NCBI GenBank assembly: GCA_905221615.1
Contig: CAJNDT010001015.1
Span: 36,082 to 100,081, forward strand
Direction: 5' to 3'
Source of the DNA: Symbiodinium sp. CCMP2592
Taxonomy: Eukaryota > Sar > Dinophyceae > Suessiales > Symbiodiniaceae
DNA: 64,000 bases
Positions 31,134-40,657 of the stretch are shown piece after piece. A program made the translations under genes and the position numbers. Numbering within the stretch: the first letter of the stretch is position 1; each line of letters starts with the position of its first letter. The notes under the pieces are model-generated. The model did no database searches, was not told where the DNA came from, and worked only from the letters and a program-made list of their open reading frames with translations.

Positions 31134-34100
31134 ATGGCCACGCCAAGTCCAGCTGGAGACGCGGATTTGCCTGTGTCCCCTGGTCACGGTGGTCAAGGAG
31201 GAGATACACCAAGTGATACGCCAATGGCGATGCCTGCACCAGATGGAGTTGCAGGAGGATCCCTTCAGGCCCTGATAGGGAACCTGTCGGCAGCAGCGCA
31301 AGCTTTGGCAAGTGCTGCAGGTACAGGAAGTACCAGAAGTTACGACTCTGCAGCTAAGCTGGTGAAGAGTCCGGATGTGTTCGCTCCAAAGAATCTGGAG
31401 GAGGAAGTTTCACAGTGGCCAGATTGGAGTTTCAGTTTCAAAGTGTTTGTGGGCTTCATTGATCCCACCTATGCAGAAGAGTTGAAGAAAGTGGAGCTGG
31501 CACCACCAAATCCAGCAGATTATACAGTTGGTGAAAGAGAGAGAAGTACAAAGCTGTATGCGATTTTGGCCTCGTATCTTAGGAACAGGCCATTGAAGTT
31601 ATTGAAGTCAGAAGGAAGTCCAGATGGATATTCTGTCTGGAGGAGACTGTTTGAAGAGTTGGAGCCGTCAAGCCGAACAAGAGGGCTGGCAATGGCTCAA
31701 GCTCTAGTGAGCTTTCCCCAGATGACGAAGGGGACTTCTATCTTAGACTATCTGCTTACCTACGAAAAACTGGTGGCAGAATACGAAAAACTGTCCGAAG
31801 GAAAACCCTACGATGAGAATTTGAAAATCGGAACAGTACTCAAAGGTTTGCCAAATGAGTTGAGGAAGCATATCCTGATAGGATTGACCCCTACGACGAA
31901 GTACGCAGACATCAGGAAGAAGTTGCTTGAGTATGAAAGAAGTACCCAATCGTGGAATGCGGAGAACATTTTGCAGTCTTTCAACATGGAAAGCGCAACG
32001 AAGAGTACACCCTACAATGGGCCACAACCAATGGATATTGATCGAGTGAAAGGAAAAGGAAAAGACAAAGGAAAAGGAAAAGGTCACGACAACAAAGGAA
32101 AAGGAGGAAAAGGGTACAACAACAAAGGAAAAGGAAAAGGAAAAGGATACGACAACAAAGGAAAAGGAAAAGGAAAAGGATACGACAACAAAGGAAAAGG
32201 AAAAGGTGGTTATAGAAATGCACGAGCAGTGGACGCTGGTGGCTACGGGAAAGGAAAGTTCATAGGAGAGTGCCACATATGCGGAAAGACAGGACACAAA
32301 GCAGCTGATTGCTGGCAGAATCAAGGAAAAGGAAAAGGAGGTAAAGGCAAAGTGAGACAGGTAGAAGAGGAAGGAACCCATCAAGGAGATCACGAAAAGA
32401 GTTCCTCTAGCAATGCCCCTCCTGCGAAGAATGAGACTGGTCAAGTAAGGCAGATTACAGCTGAAGCAGCGCGCCAAGCAAGAAGAGTTGAGATGACACA
32501 AGAATGGAACGATGAGGATGAAGAGCTCAACTTTGTGAGATTGTGTCAAGAGTTTGAAGGTTTGGTTCAAGGAGAGCTGAGAAGAGTTGAGGAGTTTGAT
32601 ATCTCTTCGAGCGATGAAGTGGAAGAGATCGAGGAAGAACCGACTGATGGTTTGATGGAGTGGTACCAAGGATGGTGGTTCTTGGAAACAGAAGTTGAAA
32701 GAAGTGTGAGAATGGTTTCTGAAGGAGATGATGTGAGAAGAGCAGCAAGAGAAGTGGATGCATGTGAGGTAGTGCTCGACAGTGGAGCTGACTGCCATGT
32801 GTTGCCTATGGATTGGGCAGAAGAAGTCGGAGAAACTTCGAACTTTGAGTACCATCTGAAAGATGCGCAAGGGAAAGTGATCCCAACGTTGCCTGTGAGG
32901 CAGAATGTGACGTTTGTTTTCACAAAGGAGTCTGGAAAGAAGTTGAAGATCACTGACAGTGCTGTTTGCGGCAATGTCACCCAACCTTTGTTTGCGGTAG
33001 GAAAGATGTGGAAGCTAGGTTGGGGTACGGTGAATGAAGATGGAAGATTGTGGTTGAAGAAAGGAAGTGTTCGGATACCGATATACTTCAAAAGGAATTC
33101 CTCAATGGCGAGGATGTGTATACGGAGACTTGAAGGAGAAGAGATGACGGTACAGCCTGTGAGGCTGGAGCGAGAACTGAAGAATGAGTTGAAGAGCAAA
33201 GAAGATGAAGATGGTTGGTTTGTGCTAAATGACGGCACGCCTGCAAGGTTTGATTGGTTTATGGGGAAGACGTTTGACCCAACGGGTCAGTTCCCTAATA
33301 GACTCTATGAGGGAGCAGGAGATGAAGGCGATTATTTTCCTTATAGGACAACCTTGCTAGGAAAGATGAAAAGAAGTGGAGAAAGAGTGTTGAATGAAGT
33401 GGATTGGAAGAGTATGGATTTCTTTGAGTGTACGGAGATCTGGAAGGATCGCGAAAGAGTGCAACTTGGGGCGAGTCCTCAAGCAAGGTTTGAGGTGATG
33501 GTCACCTTGTTGGAAAAGGGATTGAAGGAACCGAGTGACTATGGGTTGCTCACGAACTTGGAAGAGCTTGAAAGAGAACTGGCACAAGAAGGAGTGCCAA
33601 TGGAGGTCACAGGAACCTCCTCAAGTTCGAGAGACAAAAAGGAAAGTGAGAAAGAGGAACCGAAGAGAGGAGTTCCAGTGATTGGTGAAGATGAGGAAGA
33701 AGTGATGGTGATTGGACCAATGAAGTTGACACGCCAGAGTGAGTTGAAGGAGATGAAAGCGGCGTGCAAGTATCTGCATATCTCGAAGAATGGATCGAAA
33801 GAGATCTTGTGGAAAAGATTGAAGAAAGAGGTTGCGCTGAGCAAAGTGAAAGCGCAAGCCCAAATCTCTGAGGATATCAGAAAGGAGTTTGAGAGAGAAC
33901 CAATTCCAGAGGCTCTGCCTGCTTTGCCGAGCCCTGAAGAGATTGAAGCGCATGAGTTGACGCATTTGCCGAGAGCGCCCTGGTGTGAAGCATGCCAGGC
34001 AGCAAAGAGCAGAGAAGACAACTTTGAAGAGACGAAAGAGAAAGCGCAACGGCCCGTGTTTAGCTTGGACTTTATGTTCACAGGAACACAAGGAGATGAA

Positions 34101-37100
34101 AAGGAGAGAGATCCGCTTGCTATTCAGCTTGCGGGTGTTGACAACGACACGAAGTTCCTGATAGCTATTGCGGTACCAACGAAAGGAGGAGATGCGGTTA
34201 TAAACCACGCGGTAAGTGAAGTGGTAAGAGTGTTAGCCCTTTTGGGTTACGCTGAAGTGGTGATTAGAACGGATACCGAGCCAGTGATGATTGCCATCAG
34301 GAGAGGAGTTCAAGTGGCAAGAACAAGACAAGGTTTGAAGACGGAGTTGCAAGATGCCACGCCTGATGAGCATCAAGGGTTGCCTGTGGAAAGGTATATC
34401 CAAACTGTGAGGAACCTTGCAAAGACGTTGTTGGCGACGGTTGAGCAACGAAGTGGAACGGCCATCGGATCTGATGTCCCGCTTTATAGCTGGGCGTACA
34501 GACATGCAGCATGGCTGCACAACAGGTTTCATGTTGGAAGAGATGGCAGAACTGCGTTTGAAGCGACAGTGGACCGAACGTACAAAGGGAAGCTGGCCCC
34601 GTTCGGGTCAGCAGTGTTTGGAAAAGCAGTGCCAAAGACCAAGGAGAAAGGAGAACCTTGGGAGAAAGGAGTCTTTCTTGGAAAGGACTACGCGAGCAAT
34701 CTGAACTTGATTGGCACAGGTAGAGGAGTGATCAAAGCGAGGACAATGAGAAGATGTGCTGAGGCATATCAGCCGGAGCTTTTGCAACTTTCGGTTGGAG
34801 CTCCATGGGATCATCAGTTGAAGGCTTTGAGGTTTAAGAAGAAGAGAATTGTGCCTATTGATGATGGGCCAGGACTGCCAAGATTGGCGGTGGAAGCTGA
34901 CAAAAGAGCAGAAGAAGAAAAGAGAAGCGAGCCTTCGCCGCCGAGCGACCGCCAAGGAAGCTCAAGTTCTTCTAGCAAGAGTTCGTCGCTATCTGGAGCA
35001 ACGCCAGAAGCAATGGACGACGAGAGCGATGACGATGACGATGATCCAGGAGAGGTGAGAACAAAGAGAAAAGCAGAAGATGAATTGGTGCCCGATGAAA
35101 TGACGTTGGAAGAGTTTCAAAGAGAAGTTGCAAAGAGGAATGCAGAAGAAGAAGGAGAAGGGTCACCAAAGAAAGAACTAAGAGTAGACGAAGGAACTGG
35201 AGAGGTAGAAGAAAGAGTTGAAAAGGTGCCGAGACTTGGAGACGAAGCACGAGGAAGCGCGGCACGAGTGGAATACCATATTCGGAGATTCGCCAAGAGC
35301 GAAGATCCCGAAGAGCATGGAGATGAGTATGTTGATCTCGACGAGACACAGTTGTTTCTGGAAGAAAGTCGAGAGTTCCAGAGCAAGTGGAACGAGAAGG
35401 TGTGTGAGACAGAAGAGGACCTAACGGTTACTTGGTCTCACGAGTATGATGATGGGCCACCAAAGTTGGAAGATGAAGATTTGGAAAAGGTGGACCTGAA
35501 AGCAGAGAGAACAGAAATCGAGAGACTATTGGAGATGAAAGTTCTCAAAGAAGTGGAACTGGATGAGAATGGAGAGTTGAAGAAAGGACCGAATGGAGAA
35601 GAACCAAAGAGACTCAGTACAAAGTACGTGTTGGATTGGAGGCATAGGGACCTCCAATGGAAGAGGAGAGCCCGCCTAGTGGCGCGGGAGTACAAGTGGC
35701 TGACGGACTACGATCTCTCAGCGCTATACTCACCAACGAGTATTGGTTCGAGCATCAAGCTGTTATCAGCTTTGTGTGCGAGTTCAAGAGACTACGAGAT
35801 GATCTCGATAGACATTTCGGACGCGTACCTTCAGGTGCCACAGAAGGAGTACACGGTTGTGAGTTTAGGAGGAAAGTGGTACCAGCTGCAGTACACCCTG
35901 CCGGGACAACGAACAGGAAGCAGTGATTGGTTTGAGCACCTACGAGAAATCCTGGAGAAAGAGAAGATGGTTTCCGATGTGGGGTTACCAAGTTTCTTCT
36001 ACAAGTTTTCAGAGAACCCAGGAGAAGGTGGAACGCTGATGAGTACACATGTGGATGATTTGGAAGTGTTTGGAAAACCAAAGGAGAACCAAGCGGTGGT
36101 TGATCTGCTGCTGAAGCACAAGTTGAAGATAAAGCTGGAAGGACCAGTGAAGGTTGGAGAAGGAAAGTGTACTTTCTTGAAGAGGACGTTCTTAGGAACG
36201 AAAGAAGGAATAGAGATCAGGATGGACGGCAAGTATCTTGAGAAGTTGGAAGAGATTTTAGGTTTGGGAAAAGCCATGCCGAAGAAGTTGCCGTTTCCAA
36301 TGGATTACGGAAGATCGTTGAAGGACGACACGCCCTTGGATGCAGATGAACATCATCTGTATAGATCCTGTGTAGGAATCCTACTGTATATGACACCGGA
36401 GAGACCTGATTTGGGATTCGCTACGAAGTGGTTGTCTGGGAAGTTGGCAGCGCCAACGCGAGGAGACTTAGCAGTGCTTAGGCACGTGGCAAAGTATGTG
36501 AAAGCGACAGCCCACTACGTGATAGAACACAAAGAGGCATATCCTGGAAAGAGTTTTCTAGATCCAAGTGATAAGAGAACTGAGAATGCCTACAAAGATG
36601 TTTTTACGGCAAAGAGTTTGATCGAGGTAGTGACCGACGCCGACTGGGCGACCGATCGTGAGAATAGGCAGTCAACGAGCTGCGTGTTGATTTTCGTGAA
36701 CAGTAACATCGTTTACTTTCACGCGAGAAAGCAAAAAGCGACGGCTTTGAGCAGCTGCGAAAGCGAACTGGTGGCAGCTGTTGGAGGTTTGAGTGAAGGA
36801 GTTTTTCTACAAAACCTGCTGCACAGAGTTCTAGGGATTAGGCCGGAGATGGTGATTAGGATGGATTCTAGCAGTGCTAGGTCTATTCTCATGAAGAAAG
36901 GCCTAGGAAGAACAAGGCACATTGATGCAGGACTGCTTTGGGTTCAAAGACTTACTTCTGTAGGTCTTCAAGTGAAAGCGATAGCTGGAAAGGAGAACCC
37001 TGCAGATGTAGGAACAAAGGCTTTGTCGAGGAACGCTGTTGTGAAGTGTTTGGAGAGAATCGGTGTGAAAACTGGGGAAGAGAGTGAAGAGGTCAGGATA

Positions 37101-39095
37101 GCAAGTGACTTCAAGATCCCTACGAAGTATCTGAGAAGACTTGTGATGATGATGATGGTCCAGCAGTGTGATGGACTAAGAGAGCAAAGCAGTAGAAGCA
37201 GTGAAGGTGGAAACCTTGGTTTGGTGATGATGGTGATGATGATGACATTGGTTGTTATCATGGCTTGCAACGGTAGCTTGTGGAAGAGTCTGGTTGGAAG
37301 TGTTGAATGCATGTTTTGTTCCGCCGCTGCCGTTTTTGACTCAAGGAAGAAAGTGAAAAGAGAGGAAGTGAAAAGAAAAGAATTGAGGAGAAAAGAAGTA
37401 GAAGAAAAAGAAGAAGTGAAAAAGATGGCCGACGACGCGGCCCTCAAGACAATGATCAGTGACGAATGCCGCAGCATAGAGTCCGTAACCCTCTGGGAAA
37501 GAGAGCTCAAAAAGGAGCGAGAGAGGAGATTAACCCTGGATGCCCTATGGCCCGAAGTGCAACGCCTCAACCAAAAGTATGAGCCTAAAGAGGCGGCCCC
37601 GTCAGAAGCTGCAAAGACGGAGGTTAAAGTGCCTGAAGAGTTCAAGAAAACAGCCGAGGAATTGGCTGGAGAGGCACAGGGAAGCAAAGGAAGTGCCGAA
37701 GGAAGCCAGGCACAGGTTATGGAAGATAGAGTGAGCGAACTGAGGCAGAAAGCCTTGGATGCTTCCGAGAGGCGAAGGGGCCAGAAGGAAAGGGCAAACG
37801 AAGCCGCAGAGAAGGCGAAGGAAACAAAAGAAGAAGAAGAGAAAAAGAAAGAGAAAGAAGAGGAGGAGCAAGAAGCCTCCGAAAGCGAGGAGAAAGTGAG
37901 TTCGGAGAAAGAAGAGGAAGAGCAGAGCTCCGAAAAAGAGGAAGAGAAAAAGAGAGGTGAAAAGAGAAAGAAAGAGTCTGAGTCCAGTGATGATGAATAC
38001 AAAGAAATCATGGACAAGATGGCAAAGAAGTCAGTTCTGGAAGAGGAGAAGAAAGTGCAGGACCTGCTTGGGCAGATGCGAGTTCTGCAGGAGAAAGTGG
38101 ACGAAAAGAGAAAGAAATTCACGATTTATAGTGACTTGTATACTTACAAGCAAAAGCAGAAGAAGATCAAGGAGGAAGAACGAGACAGGTTGATTGCAAA
38201 AGAGATAGAGGTAAAGGAAGAGCTGAAGCGGGTAGCGGACGAAGCGTTCGTTGCCAAAGAGTCCATAGAGAAACAACTGGACAAGCTGAGAGCCGAAGAG
38301 GAGGAACAGGAAAATGAGGCTACATTGATAATGGACGCAGAGTCCGCCCTGCAAAAAGAGATGGACCAATTGAGGCCGAAACTCCATACTGCACTGGAGG
38401 AGTTGAAGGCAAAAAGGAAGGAACTGCAGGTTCCAGCGGGTGGACTGCTTCAGGGCGAAGCTGAGCAAAAGCTGAAAGAGATGGAGAGCAAGAGGATCAA
38501 AGAGATTAAAGAGCTCCAAGAAACGAAAGAAAAGGAGATCAAAGAGGAGATTGACAAAAAGGATAAAGAGATCAAGGAGCTAAAAGAGGCAAAGGACAAA
38601 GAGATTGGAGAATTGAATGAAGAAGTGAGAAAGCTGAAAAAGCGCAAAAGCAGTGCTGGGTCGACGCAAGGCCCACCGAATGAGGATGCAGAGAAGATGA
38701 AAGAGGAGCGCAAGAAAATGCGCGAGACTATCAAGGAGCTTGGAAAGAATAACAAGGCCCTCGAAGATGAGCTCCAGGTGCTTAAAGAGGAAAGCCGGAT
38801 CAACGAAGATCCTGATGCGCAAAGCCAGGCAATGGTTTGCGCGGTATGTTCGCGTTTCGGACATGGTTCCGAAACGTGTTGGGATGCCGATTACAATTAT
38901 ACTGCCTCAGGGCAGTATGCCCCAAAGATGCAAAGGGAAGAGATGAGTAAGGAACAGTTCCAATCCTGGTACAAGAAAAACGAATTGATAATTCGAAGAG
39001 CATACGCGAACAGGTTGGAGACAAACAAGAAAAAGTACCGCACAGACAATGCGGAGAAGGGCAAAGGAAAGAAAGCCCAGCAAAAGAACAGCTAA
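31134..39095 (+). CDS. copia gag-pol polyprotein with long C-terminal extension (2653 aa)
   Basis: One frame from the ATG at 31134. Gag (~80-280) is followed by KGKGKG repeats (~305-365) and a perfect zinc knuckle CHICGKTGHKAADC (~379-392). Protease: VVLDSGADCHVLP, Asp549. Integrase: HELTHLPRAPWCEACQ zinc motif (~940-956), then D in FSLDFMF (~979), D in RTDTEP (~1046), E in LPVERY (~1086), the D-D-E triad. RT ~1495-1795 with catalytic THVDD (~1639; H replaces the usual Y). RNase H ~1830-1975 with DADWATDREN, SSCESEL, RMDSSSA and KENPADVGTK. After this comes a hydrophobic segment VMMVMMMTLVVIMAC (~2030-2045), then about 500 residues of Lys/Glu-rich coiled coil, a second zinc knuckle CAVCSRFGHGSETC (~2569-2582) and a basic tail. 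All catalytic residues checked are present, so the enzyme set looks functional. Copia proteins normally end soon after RNase H; the extra ~680 residues have no function I can name. Confidence 0.95.
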   Translation: MATPSPAGDADLPVSPGHGGQGGDTPSDTPMAMPAPDGVAGGSLQALIGNLSAAAQALASAAGTGSTRSYDSAAKLVKSPDVFAPKNLEEEVSQWPDWSFSFKVFVGFIDPTYAEELKKVELAPPNPADYTVGERERSTKLYAILASYLRNRPLKLLKSEGSPDGYSVWRRLFEELEPSSRTRGLAMAQALVSFPQMTKGTSILDYLLTYEKLVAEYEKLSEGKPYDENLKIGTVLKGLPNELRKHILIGLTPTTKYADIRKKLLEYERSTQSWNAENILQSFNMESATKSTPYNGPQPMDIDRVKGKGKDKGKGKGHDNKGKGGKGYNNKGKGKGKGYDNKGKGKGKGYDNKGKGKGGYRNARAVDAGGYGKGKFIGECHICGKTGHKAADCWQNQGKGKGGKGKVRQVEEEGTHQGDHEKSSSSNAPPAKNETGQVRQITAEAARQARRVEMTQEWNDEDEELNFVRLCQEFEGLVQGELRRVEEFDISSSDEVEEIEEEPTDGLMEWYQGWWFLETEVERSVRMVSEGDDVRRAAREVDACEVVLDSGADCHVLPMDWAEEVGETSNFEYHLKDAQGKVIPTLPVRQNVTFVFTKESGKKLKITDSAVCGNVTQPLFAVGKMWKLGWGTVNEDGRLWLKKGSVRIPIYFKRNSSMARMCIRRLEGEEMTVQPVRLERELKNELKSKEDEDGWFVLNDGTPARFDWFMGKTFDPTGQFPNRLYEGAGDEGDYFPYRTTLLGKMKRSGERVLNEVDWKSMDFFECTEIWKDRERVQLGASPQARFEVMVTLLEKGLKEPSDYGLLTNLEELERELAQEGVPMEVTGTSSSSRDKKESEKEEPKRGVPVIGEDEEEVMVIGPMKLTRQSELKEMKAACKYLHISKNGSKEILWKRLKKEVALSKVKAQAQISEDIRKEFEREPIPEALPALPSPEEIEAHELTHLPRAPWCEACQAAKSREDNFEETKEKAQRPVFSLDFMFTGTQGDEKERDPLAIQLAGVDNDTKFLIAIAVPTKGGDAVINHAVSEVVRVLALLGYAEVVIRTDTEPVMIAIRRGVQVARTRQGLKTELQDATPDEHQGLPVERYIQTVRNLAKTLLATVEQRSGTAIGSDVPLYSWAYRHAAWLHNRFHVGRDGRTAFEATVDRTYKGKLAPFGSAVFGKAVPKTKEKGEPWEKGVFLGKDYASNLNLIGTGRGVIKARTMRRCAEAYQPELLQLSVGAPWDHQLKALRFKKKRIVPIDDGPGLPRLAVEADKRAEEEKRSEPSPPSDRQGSSSSSSKSSSLSGATPEAMDDESDDDDDDPGEVRTKRKAEDELVPDEMTLEEFQREVAKRNAEEEGEGSPKKELRVDEGTGEVEERVEKVPRLGDEARGSAARVEYHIRRFAKSEDPEEHGDEYVDLDETQLFLEESREFQSKWNEKVCETEEDLTVTWSHEYDDGPPKLEDEDLEKVDLKAERTEIERLLEMKVLKEVELDENGELKKGPNGEEPKRLSTKYVLDWRHRDLQWKRRARLVAREYKWLTDYDLSALYSPTSIGSSIKLLSALCASSRDYEMISIDISDAYLQVPQKEYTVVSLGGKWYQLQYTLPGQRTGSSDWFEHLREILEKEKMVSDVGLPSFFYKFSENPGEGGTLMSTHVDDLEVFGKPKENQAVVDLLLKHKLKIKLEGPVKVGEGKCTFLKRTFLGTKEGIEIRMDGKYLEKLEEILGLGKAMPKKLPFPMDYGRSLKDDTPLDADEHHLYRSCVGILLYMTPERPDLGFATKWLSGKLAAPTRGDLAVLRHVAKYVKATAHYVIEHKEAYPGKSFLDPSDKRTENAYKDVFTAKSLIEVVTDADWATDRENRQSTSCVLIFVNSNIVYFHARKQKATALSSCESELVAAVGGLSEGVFLQNLLHRVLGIRPEMVIRMDSSSARSILMKKGLGRTRHIDAGLLWVQRLTSVGLQVKAIAGKENPADVGTKALSRNAVVKCLERIGVKTGEESEEVRIASDFKIPTKYLRRLVMMMMVQQCDGLREQSSRSSEGGNLGLVMMVMMMTLVVIMACNGSLWKSLVGSVECMFCSAAAVFDSRKKVKREEVKRKELRRKEVEEKEEVKKMADDAALKTMISDECRSIESVTLWERELKKERERRLTLDALWPEVQRLNQKYEPKEAAPSEAAKTEVKVPEEFKKTAEELAGEAQGSKGSAEGSQAQVMEDRVSELRQKALDASERRRGQKERANEAAEKAKETKEEEEKKKEKEEEEQEASESEEKVSSEKEEEEQSSEKEEEKKRGEKRKKESESSDDEYKEIMDKMAKKSVLEEEKKVQDLLGQMRVLQEKVDEKRKKFTIYSDLYTYKQKQKKIKEEERDRLIAKEIEVKEELKRVADEAFVAKESIEKQLDKLRAEEEEQENEATLIMDAESALQKEMDQLRPKLHTALEELKAKRKELQVPAGGLLQGEAEQKLKEMESKRIKEIKELQETKEKEIKEEIDKKDKEIKELKEAKDKEIGELNEEVRKLKKRKSSAGSTQGPPNEDAEKMKEERKKMRETIKELGKNNKALEDELQVLKEESRINEDPDAQSQAMVCAVCSRFGHGSETCWDADYNYTASGQYAPKMQREEMSKEQFQSWYKKNELIIRRAYANRLETNKKKYRTDNAEKGKGKKAQQKNS
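37218..39095 (+). other. C-terminal extension: membrane-like segment, coiled coil, second zinc knuckle
   Basis: Part of the same ORF, listed separately because no standard copia element has it. A Met/Val-rich hydrophobic stretch of about 18 residues is followed by heptad-like Lys/Glu segments (KEEERDRLIAKEIEVKEELK) and ends with a C-x2-C-x4-H-x4-C zinc knuckle and KGKGKKAQQKNS. It might be an envelope-like, a second nucleocapsid-like or an anchoring module; the sequence does not decide. Confidence 0.75.
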
Positions 39096-39501
39096 AGGAG
39101 AAAAGGAGAGAAGAGAAGAAAGAAAGACCAAACCGGAGGTCTATAAAGAAAAAGGGAATCTGAAGGCTGAAAAGCCCAGAGGGGGAACTTCGTTCCCAAA
39201 CGAGGAAAGAGTTTTCTGAAAGTTGTACGACAACTGCACCACGAGAAGCCGAAGAGTTTCTTCACGAGGAGAGTTTAAAGTGTTTGAAGTGTTTGTGGCT
39301 TTGAGCCACCACGAGTTCTTTTGAGGCTGAAAGGGCCAAAGAAGTGAACGAGTTTGAGAGCGGCCAGTAGGAGTAGCTCTGTTTCACTCGTCTCACACCA
39401 CGACAAAAAGCGAGTGCACAACGAGTGTTTCAAAAGGAGGAAAGTGCGACTGTTTTGGGTTCGTTGCACCTCTAGGAAAGAAATGGCAAAAGAGGATGCA
39501 C
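39096..39501 (+). other. copia 3' untranslated region
   Basis: Purine-rich non-coding DNA between the stop and the polypurine tract, no gene seen. Confidence 0.7.
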
Positions 39502-39511
39502 GAAGAGGGGG
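39502..39511 (+). promoter_or_regulatory. polypurine tract of copia element
   Basis: GAAGAGGGGG directly abuts the start of the right LTR, the expected place and composition for plus-strand priming. Confidence 0.85.
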
Positions 39512-39719
39512 TAACAAACATTTCGCTTAGGAGTGTGTTGCCCTATAATCCTGTAGATGAGCTGTTTGCCACATGATTTTGTATAGTATGGAACAAATGT
39601 TCCACTGTGGTGTTTAGGCTCAAGGGACGCACCCAAGACAGCCGTGCGCCCGAGGAAAAGTGAAGTGCGAATATCTGTGTGAAGTGAAAGGGTCCGGAAC
39701 GTACCCGTAAAGCGTTTTA
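39512..39719 (+). repeat. right LTR of copia element (208 bp)
   Basis: Identical to the left LTR in my reading, offset 8694 bases throughout. Followed by GGAGA. Confidence 0.97.
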
Positions 39720-39724
39720 GGAGA
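39720..39724 (+). other. target-site duplication GGAGA (right)
   Basis: Matches 30813-30817. Confidence 0.95.
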
Positions 39725-40199
39725 GCTGCGACGAGAGTGGGCTAGCGAGCGCATCGTGGAGATGGTGGCTGGTCCGGGGATACCTGAAGAAGTCGTGGCG
39801 AGCGATCCTCCCGAAGATAGACCCGACTCCTCGGCTAGTGAGCCGGAGCTGGGACCGGAACCCAACCGGAACCGGCCGAGGCAGCTCCTTAAGAAGGCTA
39901 GGTGCACGAGCTATATCATAGTTGAGCTTCCAGGGAAGAAGTACAGGCTACACAAGGGGGGCCAGGCCGGGTGCTGGATGGGCCGCCGTAGGATATTTAA
40001 GAACTCCCAAGAGTTTTCGGCGAGGCCCGAACCCAACCAGTACACGCATGTCTGTAGGCTATGCTGGCCGAAAGGCCGAGGCGAAGAGTCCCCGTCTGGT
40101 GATAGCGACACCTCTCAGGCTAGCACCGGCGACCAGAAGCCGGAGCAGGGAGAGGAAGAAGATTTCGGAGAGGTCTGCAGGGAGTACCTCCGGGGATAG
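39725..40199 (+). pseudogene. tyrosine recombinase, 3' part
   Basis: If the copia element and one GGAGA are left out, the frame of the 5' part enters here without shift (29400-30817 plus 39725-40199 is 1893 bases, 631 codons including the stop), proving this is the same gene. It encodes an acidic linker (SDPPEDRPDSSASEPELGPE) and a Cys-containing end domain (KKYRLHKGGQAGCWM ... YTHVCRLCWPKGRG) that I associate with dinoflagellate recombinases of this type. C-x2-C-W near the end may bind zinc. Same GCTA/GATA bias as the 5' part. Confidence 0.8.
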
Positions 40200-40657
40200 T
40201 ACCCCAGTTGCCCATAGCTCCGTTGCCGGCTATTCCGTTCGGCTGGGGACCGCCTTTTGCCTGAAGGGATAGAAACGCCGGGAAAGCAGCGGGGCTGGAC
40301 AACGGGGGGATACGTCCGGGGGGGGCCTCTCGGGATATACTCTTTCCTTCCCATCTCTCCGGGGGCGGCGGGCCCAGGGGGAGAAAGAAGGGGAGAGAAG
40401 AGAGGAGAGAGAGAGGAGAGAATCACGTTGTTGCACTTGCTGTCTTGTCTGCTGGCTAGGACGTAGGCTGCGAGGTTCTTAGGCAGGCTAGGCTGCATGC
40501 GCACATGTCCGGCTGAGTGTGCACTGTGGGCTAGGGCACGGCACAAATGCACTTGCTGCGGCTACTGTGGCTAGGGTGGAGTAACGGACCACCAGCTTTT
40601 CTGGAGAGCCCACGCTAGGTGGGCGAGCCTGCGTGCCCTCGGGCCGGATAGCGGCAC
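40200..40657. other. intergenic spacer with G-rich block and shared motif
   Basis: Contains runs of G, GAGAGGAGAGAG purine runs, and TTCCTTCCCATCTCTCCGG at 40344-40362, which recurs at 42723-42741 in the next spacer of the same element. Probably non-coding. Confidence 0.55.

Larger units (their letters stand above)
30818..39719 (+). mobile_element. structurally intact Ty1/copia LTR retrotransposon (8902 bp)
   Basis: Two 208-bp LTRs, read as identical, flank a primer-binding site, one uninterrupted 2653-codon gag-pol ORF in copia order (Gag, protease, integrase, RT, RNase H), an unusual C-terminal extension and a polypurine tract. A GGAGA duplication brackets it. Identical LTRs mean a very recent insertion. 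It landed inside a tyrosine-recombinase gene in the same orientation. Its base composition (A/G-rich coding strand, GAAG/AAAG words) is unlike the host element. LTR tips are TAACAAAC...GCGTTTTA and not the usual TG...CA. Confidence 0.97.

Noticed and set aside
31743..32984. 413-codon open frame on the - strand
   Set aside because: It is the complement of the copia Gag region; its Phe/Ser/Leu-rich composition mirrors the A/G-rich coding strand and has no motif.
36968..38122. 384-codon open frame on the - strand
   Set aside because: Complement of the Lys/Glu-rich coiled-coil region, giving Ser/Phe runs. A shadow of the sense frame.
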